This document shows, in pieces, positions 6,816 through 10,070 of a DNA stretch of 10,070 bases; position 1 is the first letter of the stretch, and each line of letters begins with the position of its first letter. A program made the position numbers and the translations under genes. Source of the stretch: Lachnospiraceae bacterium. Its GTDB lineage: Bacteria; Bacillota; Clostridia; Lachnospirales; Lachnospiraceae. The stretch spans positions 1 to 10,070 of the forward strand of contig VSOA01000129.1 in assembly GCA_009774585.1 (NCBI GenBank), read 5' to 3'. The notes under the pieces were generated by a model that worked only from the letters and a program-made list of their open reading frames with translations, had not been told where the DNA came from and searched no databases.

Positions 6816-6906
6816 TACGCTTCTTCTCCTTTGTTACTTTCCCACACGTTATGACTTATCGGTACTGTGCGCAACCGCTTCTTGTGCAGGCTTTACATAA
6901 AGAATA

Positions 6907-6929
6907 GACCTTGTCCTAGGGACAAGGTC
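6907..6929 (-). terminator. Perfect hairpin, probable terminator of the NhaC gene
   Basis: GACCTTGTCC (6907-6916) and GGACAAGGTC (6920-6929) form a 10-bp perfect stem with a 3-base loop. It lies 66 bases after the antiporter's stop codon. On the minus strand the stem is followed by TATTCTTTATG, a U-rich but imperfect tail. On the plus strand it is followed by a purine run, so minus-strand termination is the better reading. The symmetry would also suit an operator for the downstream ABC locus. Confidence 0.5.
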
Positions 6930-6995
6930 AAGAAGAAACTTCCTAATATTCTTGTTATATTTTGTAAGCAGATTATGACAGCAAAAACGTTCCTT

Positions 6996-8609
6996 TTACT
7001 GCGCTGCTTTCTCTCCATTCATATTCTTGATCACCGCCAATGCAGCTAACAGCAGTACGATTCCTACCGGCAGAGAAATCCATGCATTCTGCGCAAAGCC
7101 GGCAACAATGTAGGTGATAAAGGAAATCGCTGCAACTACGATTACATACGGAAGCTGAGTGGACACATGATTGACATGGTCACACTGCGCGCCTGCGGAA
7201 GCCATAATCGTTGTATCGGATATGGGAGAACAATGATCGCCACATACCGCTCCTGCCATACAAGCCGAAATAGAGATAATCATAAGCTGCGGGTTAGAAT
7301 TCATAAACACATTCACCACGATCGGAATCAGGATACCGAATGTTCCCCATGAAGTTCCCGTAGAGAACGCGAGGAAACACGCCACTATAAAGATGATCGC
7401 CGGCAGGAAATTCATAAATCCGCCCGCACTCTTCTGCACCGCATCCGCAACGAATACCGCCGCGCCCAGCGAATCAGTCATAGCTTTCAGGGTCCATGCA
7501 AAAGTAAGAATCAAAATAGCCGGAACCATCGCTTTGAAACCGTCAGGCAGACACTTCATGCAGTCCGTAAAGTTCAGAACCCTTCTCAAAAGATAAATGA
7601 TAATCGTCAGAATCATCGCACAGATACTGCCCAGCGCAAGACCGACAGACGCATCGGAATTAGAGAACGCTTCCACAAATCCCGCGCCTTCAAAAAATCC
7701 GCCAGTATAAATCATACCGATCACACAGCTTATAATCAGCAAAACAATAGGGATCAGCAAATCAATTACCTTACCCTTAGGATTTACAGCCTGTCCTTCC
7801 TTCGCATCAGATTCCTTTCCCGTAGAGAACAAGTCGCCCTTTAAGGCATTGGCTTCATGGGTTTTCATGGGACCAAAATCCACTTTCATAAGTACCAGTG
7901 CAATCATCATAACAATGGTCAGGATTGCATAGAAGTTATAGGGAATGGCACGGATAAAAATGGAGAATCCGTCTTCTCCCTCCACAAATCCGGACACTGC
8001 TGCCGCCCAGGAAGAAATCGGCGCGATAATGCAGACCGGAGCCGCCGTGGCGTCAATCAGATAAGCCAGCTTCGCACGGGAAACCTTGTGCTCGTCCGTA
8101 ACCGGTTTCATAACGCTTCCAACGGTAAGACAGTTGAAATAATCGTCAATAAAAATCAGGACTCCGAGCGCTACGGTAGCCAACTGCGCACCGGCACGGG
8201 TCTTAATCTTCTCCTTGGCATAGTGCCCGAAAGCGGCGGAACCTCCGGCACGGTTCATCAGACTCACCATCGCTCCCAGAATCACAAGGAAAATAAGAAT
8301 ACCGACATTATAGCTGTCGGACAACACGGCTGTAAAACCGCCGTTAAAAATATGCGTCAGCGTTCCTTCAAAGGAAAATCCGGAATAAAACAATCCGCCT
8401 ACTAAAATACCTATAAAAAGGGAACTGTAAACTTCCTTCGTAATCAGCGCCAGCACAATGGCAACAATGGGTGGAACCAGCGCCCAGAATGTTGCGTACA
8501 TACCCGGCACATACTCCGCATCGCCTTCCGACGCAAGCACGGTCATCGGCAAAAGCGCCAGACACAGAATCAGTACACCGATTCCTCGTAACAATTTTTT
8601 CTTTTTCAT
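6996..8609 (-). CDS. NhaC family Na+/H+ antiporter
   Basis: A 537-residue polytopic membrane protein of the NhaC/Na_H_antiporter family, which exchanges internal Na+ (in some members organic substrates) for external H+. Diagnostic stretches are FIDDYFNCLTVGSVMKPVTD (153-172), GTSWGTFGI (418-426) and CGDHCSPISDTTIMAS (456-471), all of which lie in the conserved ion-path region. About 11-12 further hydrophobic segments follow from residue 41 on. The N-terminus (MKKKKLLRGIGVLILCLALL, then ASEGDAEYVPG) looks like a cleavable signal peptide, seen in some clostridial members and absent from many others. A polar loop (about 249-280) separates the halves. The ATG at 8609 is preceded by GGAG 4 bases upstream (in AAGGACGGAG). 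The unusual leader (8610-8770) suggests regulated expression. Substrate (Na+ alone or a metabolite) cannot be told. Confidence 0.92.
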   Translation of the reverse strand: MKKKKLLRGIGVLILCLALLPMTVLASEGDAEYVPGMYATFWALVPPIVAIVLALITKEVYSSLFIGILVGGLFYSGFSFEGTLTHIFNGGFTAVLSDSYNVGILIFLVILGAMVSLMNRAGGSAAFGHYAKEKIKTRAGAQLATVALGVLIFIDDYFNCLTVGSVMKPVTDEHKVSRAKLAYLIDATAAPVCIIAPISSWAAAVSGFVEGEDGFSIFIRAIPYNFYAILTIVMMIALVLMKVDFGPMKTHEANALKGDLFSTGKESDAKEGQAVNPKGKVIDLLIPIVLLIISCVIGMIYTGGFFEGAGFVEAFSNSDASVGLALGSICAMILTIIIYLLRRVLNFTDCMKCLPDGFKAMVPAILILTFAWTLKAMTDSLGAAVFVADAVQKSAGGFMNFLPAIIFIVACFLAFSTGTSWGTFGILIPIVVNVFMNSNPQLMIISISACMAGAVCGDHCSPISDTTIMASAGAQCDHVNHVSTQLPYVIVVAAISFITYIVAGFAQNAWISLPVGIVLLLAALAVIKNMNGEKAAQ

Positions 8610-8622
8610 TTTTCTCCGTCCT

Positions 8623-8650
8623 TCTATCTTTTTTCTATCGTTTCTCTATC
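8623..8650 (-). repeat. Three GATAGA direct repeats at 11-base period in the nhaC leader
   Basis: TCTATC occurs at 8623-8628, 8634-8639 and 8645-8650 on the plus strand (GATAGA in the transcript), each starting exactly 11 bases after the last, with T-rich linkers. The array ends 5 bases upstream of the Shine-Dalgarno CTCC complement (8614-8617). It could bind a protein on one face of DNA, or an RNA-binding protein on the leader. The repeat is seen; its role is unknown. Confidence 0.55.
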
Positions 8651-8676
8651 GCCTTACGCCGTAAAGCAATATGCTT
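8651..8676 (-). promoter_or_regulatory. Two overlapping small hairpins in the nhaC leader
   Basis: On the minus-strand RNA, 8651-8657 can pair with 8661-8667 (7 bp including one G-U) around a 3-base loop. Alternatively 8664-8668 can pair with 8672-8676 (5 bp) around a 3-base loop. The two share 8664-8667 and so exclude each other. Such alternative folds occur in attenuator leaders, but they are short and may be coincidental. Confidence 0.25.
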
Positions 8677-8690
8677 CTCACACAGTCAGC

Positions 8691-8758
8691 AAGGCAGTGA
8701 TAACTAACTATATACGGTTTCTGCGCTGCTGCTGCCGAAGTTAGTATATCACTGCCTT
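8691..8758. repeat. Large imperfect palindrome (19-bp arms) between araB and nhaC
   Basis: AAGGCAGTGATA (8691-8702) pairs perfectly with TATCACTGCCTT (8747-8758), and the adjoining ACTAACT (8703-8709) pairs with AGTTAGT (8739-8745). Only one unpaired A (8746) breaks the 19-bp stem. The loop of 29 bases holds a further CGG/CCG pair (8715-8717, 8735-8737). The arms lie over a candidate nhaC promoter (8743-8771). It may be a paired operator, an RNA stem or the araB terminator. There is no strong U-tract on the minus strand; the plus strand has only TTTT. Confidence 0.6.
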
Positions 8759-8771
8759 TTGTATTACACAA
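8743..8771 (-). promoter_or_regulatory. Candidate promoter of the nhaC gene
   Basis: On the minus strand TTGTGT (8766-8771), a 17-base spacer and TATACT (8743-8748) give a good -10 but only a partial -35. The -10 overlaps one arm of the palindrome 8691-8758, so a protein bound there would block transcription. A second -10-like TATAGT lies in the opposite arm (8707-8712) without a good -35. Confidence 0.35.
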
Positions 8772-8835
8772 GAAAAAATATGGAAAATTACTGTTCGAGG
8801 CATTGCATGACTGCTTTTCACTCTGAAAGCTTTTC

Positions 8836-10041
8836 TTACCGCCTCAGACGATGCATCACTTCGTTGCCGCCTTCTCCGAAATAATCATGTAATGTCTTAT
8901 ATTCTCTGTACAAGCTATGGTATGTTTCCACATTCTTAAGAATCGGCTCATATCTGCGTCCGCCGCCTTTTCCCATCGTACGGGCCGCTTCATTCACGGT
9001 CGTATAACCGCCTGCCTGTTTTCCTGCCGCCACTGCCGCATATACGGAGGCGCCAAACGCCGAACCTTGTTCCGTAGAACTCGTATGAATCGCCTGTCCC
9101 AATATATCCGCATATAACTGCATCATAAACGGATTCTTCCCCACAATACCGCCACAGGCATAAAGTTCTTTCGTCGTGACGCCACTCTTTCTGAACTCTT
9201 CAAATATCACCCGCATTCCAAAAGCCGCCGCTTCCAAAAGTGCTCGATAAATTTCTTCCGGCTTCGTCCGCAGTGTGAGACCCAAAATCATACCGGAGAG
9301 CTTTGCATCCGCAAGACAGGACCGATTACCGTTCCACCAGTCAAGCGCCACCAGACCGCTTTCACCGGGCGCAAGACGCGACGCCTTCTCGCTGAGCAGC
9401 GCATGAATGGAAATCCCTTTGTCCAAGGCTTCCCTCTCATAGCTGCCCGGCACACAGCTTCTTACAAACCAGTCGAATAAATCACCCACTGCACTCTGCC
9501 CTGCCTCGTACGCGTACAGCCCCGGAAACACAGCATCTTTGACACAGCCTGAAATTCCTTTTATGTATGACAGCTTATCCGAACAAAGCAGCATACAGCA
9601 GGAGGTGCCGAGAATCATCAGCGCTTTATCTTCCCCGTCGATTCCCACGGATGGCACTGCCACATGCGCATCAATCATGGATGCCGCCACAGCCGTTCCC
9701 TCTTGCAGTCCTAATCTTTCTGCCGCCTTCCCGGTCAGTCTTCCCGCACACTCTCCAACCTGTATCTCTCTTCCCTTTAACTTCTCTTTCAGAGAAACAA
9801 AATTCGGATGAAGCGCCATCAGGAACTCCTCCGACGGATAACCATCCTCCTCATTCCACAGAAGCTTATAGCCTGCGTGGCACATACAGCGTGTCGTCTC
9901 ACCTGTCAGCAGATAGACCAGATAATCGCTTACTTCCATGAAATTATCCGTCGCTTCATATACTTCCGGCGCCCTCTTAACAATCTCCAGAAGCTTGGGC
10001 AGCATACACTCCGCATTCAATCTGCCGCCGCAGCGCGTCAT
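8836..10041 (-). CDS. araB: L-ribulokinase AraB, C-terminal part (probable 1-base frameshift at its start)
   Basis: FGGY-family kinase of the ribulokinase type, which phosphorylates L-ribulose to L-ribulose 5-phosphate in L-arabinose catabolism. The 401 open residues cover the end of the N-terminal fold and the whole C-terminal fold. They include CGGRLNAECMLPKLLEI (4-20), AGYKLLW (56-62), the probable catalytic Asp in IDAHVA (D124), GTSCCMLL (145-152), YEAGQSAVGD (178-187), DWWNGNRS (234-241) and ACGGIVGKNPFMMQ (295-308). Known members have about 550-565 residues, so about 150 N-terminal residues with the first phosphate-binding motif are missing. The ATG at 10041 has AGGAG 5 bases upstream, yet an in-frame TGA (10057-10059) precedes it. 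Another frame just upstream reads TLANEKQEN, fitting the family sequence before this point. One missing base near 10042-10044 would join them. The rest lies outside the window. Confidence 0.9.
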   Translation of the reverse strand: MTRCGGRLNAECMLPKLLEIVKRAPEVYEATDNFMEVSDYLVYLLTGETTRCMCHAGYKLLWNEEDGYPSEEFLMALHPNFVSLKEKLKGREIQVGECAGRLTGKAAERLGLQEGTAVAASMIDAHVAVPSVGIDGEDKALMILGTSCCMLLCSDKLSYIKGISGCVKDAVFPGLYAYEAGQSAVGDLFDWFVRSCVPGSYEREALDKGISIHALLSEKASRLAPGESGLVALDWWNGNRSCLADAKLSGMILGLTLRTKPEEIYRALLEAAAFGMRVIFEEFRKSGVTTKELYACGGIVGKNPFMMQLYADILGQAIHTSSTEQGSAFGASVYAAVAAGKQAGGYTTVNEAARTMGKGGGRRYEPILKNVETYHSLYREYKTLHDYFGEGGNEVMHRLRR

Positions 10042-10070
10042 AAATTCTCCTGTTTCTCATTTGCAAGTGT

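Noticed and set aside
6816..6906. Promoter for the half-ABC locus on the minus strand (TTGCGC ... TAACGT).
   Set aside because: Only weak matches to both hexamers; transcription could equally come from read-through past the imperfect terminator at 6907-6929.
7857..8405. Plus-strand open frame of 182 codons opposite nhaC.
   Set aside because: It is the antisense shadow of conserved NhaC coding sequence; its composition (His/Asn/Arg-rich) is typical of such shadows.
9539..9941. Plus-strand frames opposite araB (90 and 124 codons).
   Set aside because: Both are antisense to conserved ribulokinase motifs and lack start signals.

Overview
The window looks like chromosomal DNA of a low-to-mid GC Firmicute, most likely a Lachnospiraceae-type clostridium. 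The grounds are the gene families present (YtrA-type GntR/ABC operon, NhaC-type antiporter, AraB ribulokinase, DUF2164-like small protein), strong AGGAG-type ribosome binding sites, sigma-A-like promoters and several TTG/GTG starts. This is a family-level inference from reading the proteins, not the result of a search. No RNA gene, insertion sequence, CRISPR array or phage gene was seen.

Layout. Positions 1-158 hold the rho-independent terminator of a single unknown gene (159-701, minus strand), which has its own near-consensus promoter at 799-827. A MATE-family drug/sodium antiporter (871-2256, minus) follows. Its promoter (2291-2319) is divergent from that of a compact plus-strand operon at 2471-4340: a YtrA-type GntR repressor, an ABC ATPase and an ABC-2 permease, joined by 4-nt or 1-nt contacts. 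A perfect 9-bp inverted repeat lies over the -10 region of this operon and is the obvious self-regulatory operator.

From 4444 to 6815 (minus strand) lies a decaying locus. A peptide-exporter-like half ABC transporter (5349-6815) has apparently lost its linker and its Walker B/D-loop by in-frame deletions. Its translationally coupled partner is cut to about 76 codons (5129-5356). Next comes what looks like the C-terminal half of a MerR-type regulator (4727-5122), then an apparently intact DUF2164-like gene (4444-4707). The deletion breakpoints, more than any intact gene, are the informative part of this block.

Upstream of it are an NhaC-family Na+/H+ antiporter (6996-8609, minus) with an unusual leader (an 11-bp-period triple repeat, alternative small hairpins and a 19-bp-arm palindrome), and an L-ribulokinase AraB gene (8836-10041, minus). 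Only the C-terminal part of AraB is open. The frame just upstream continues the family sequence in another phase, so a 1-base frameshift is likely.

No coherent new multi-gene system is evident. The items most worth following up are the eroded ABC/MerR locus, the araB frameshift, the nhaC leader and the operator of the GntR operon.
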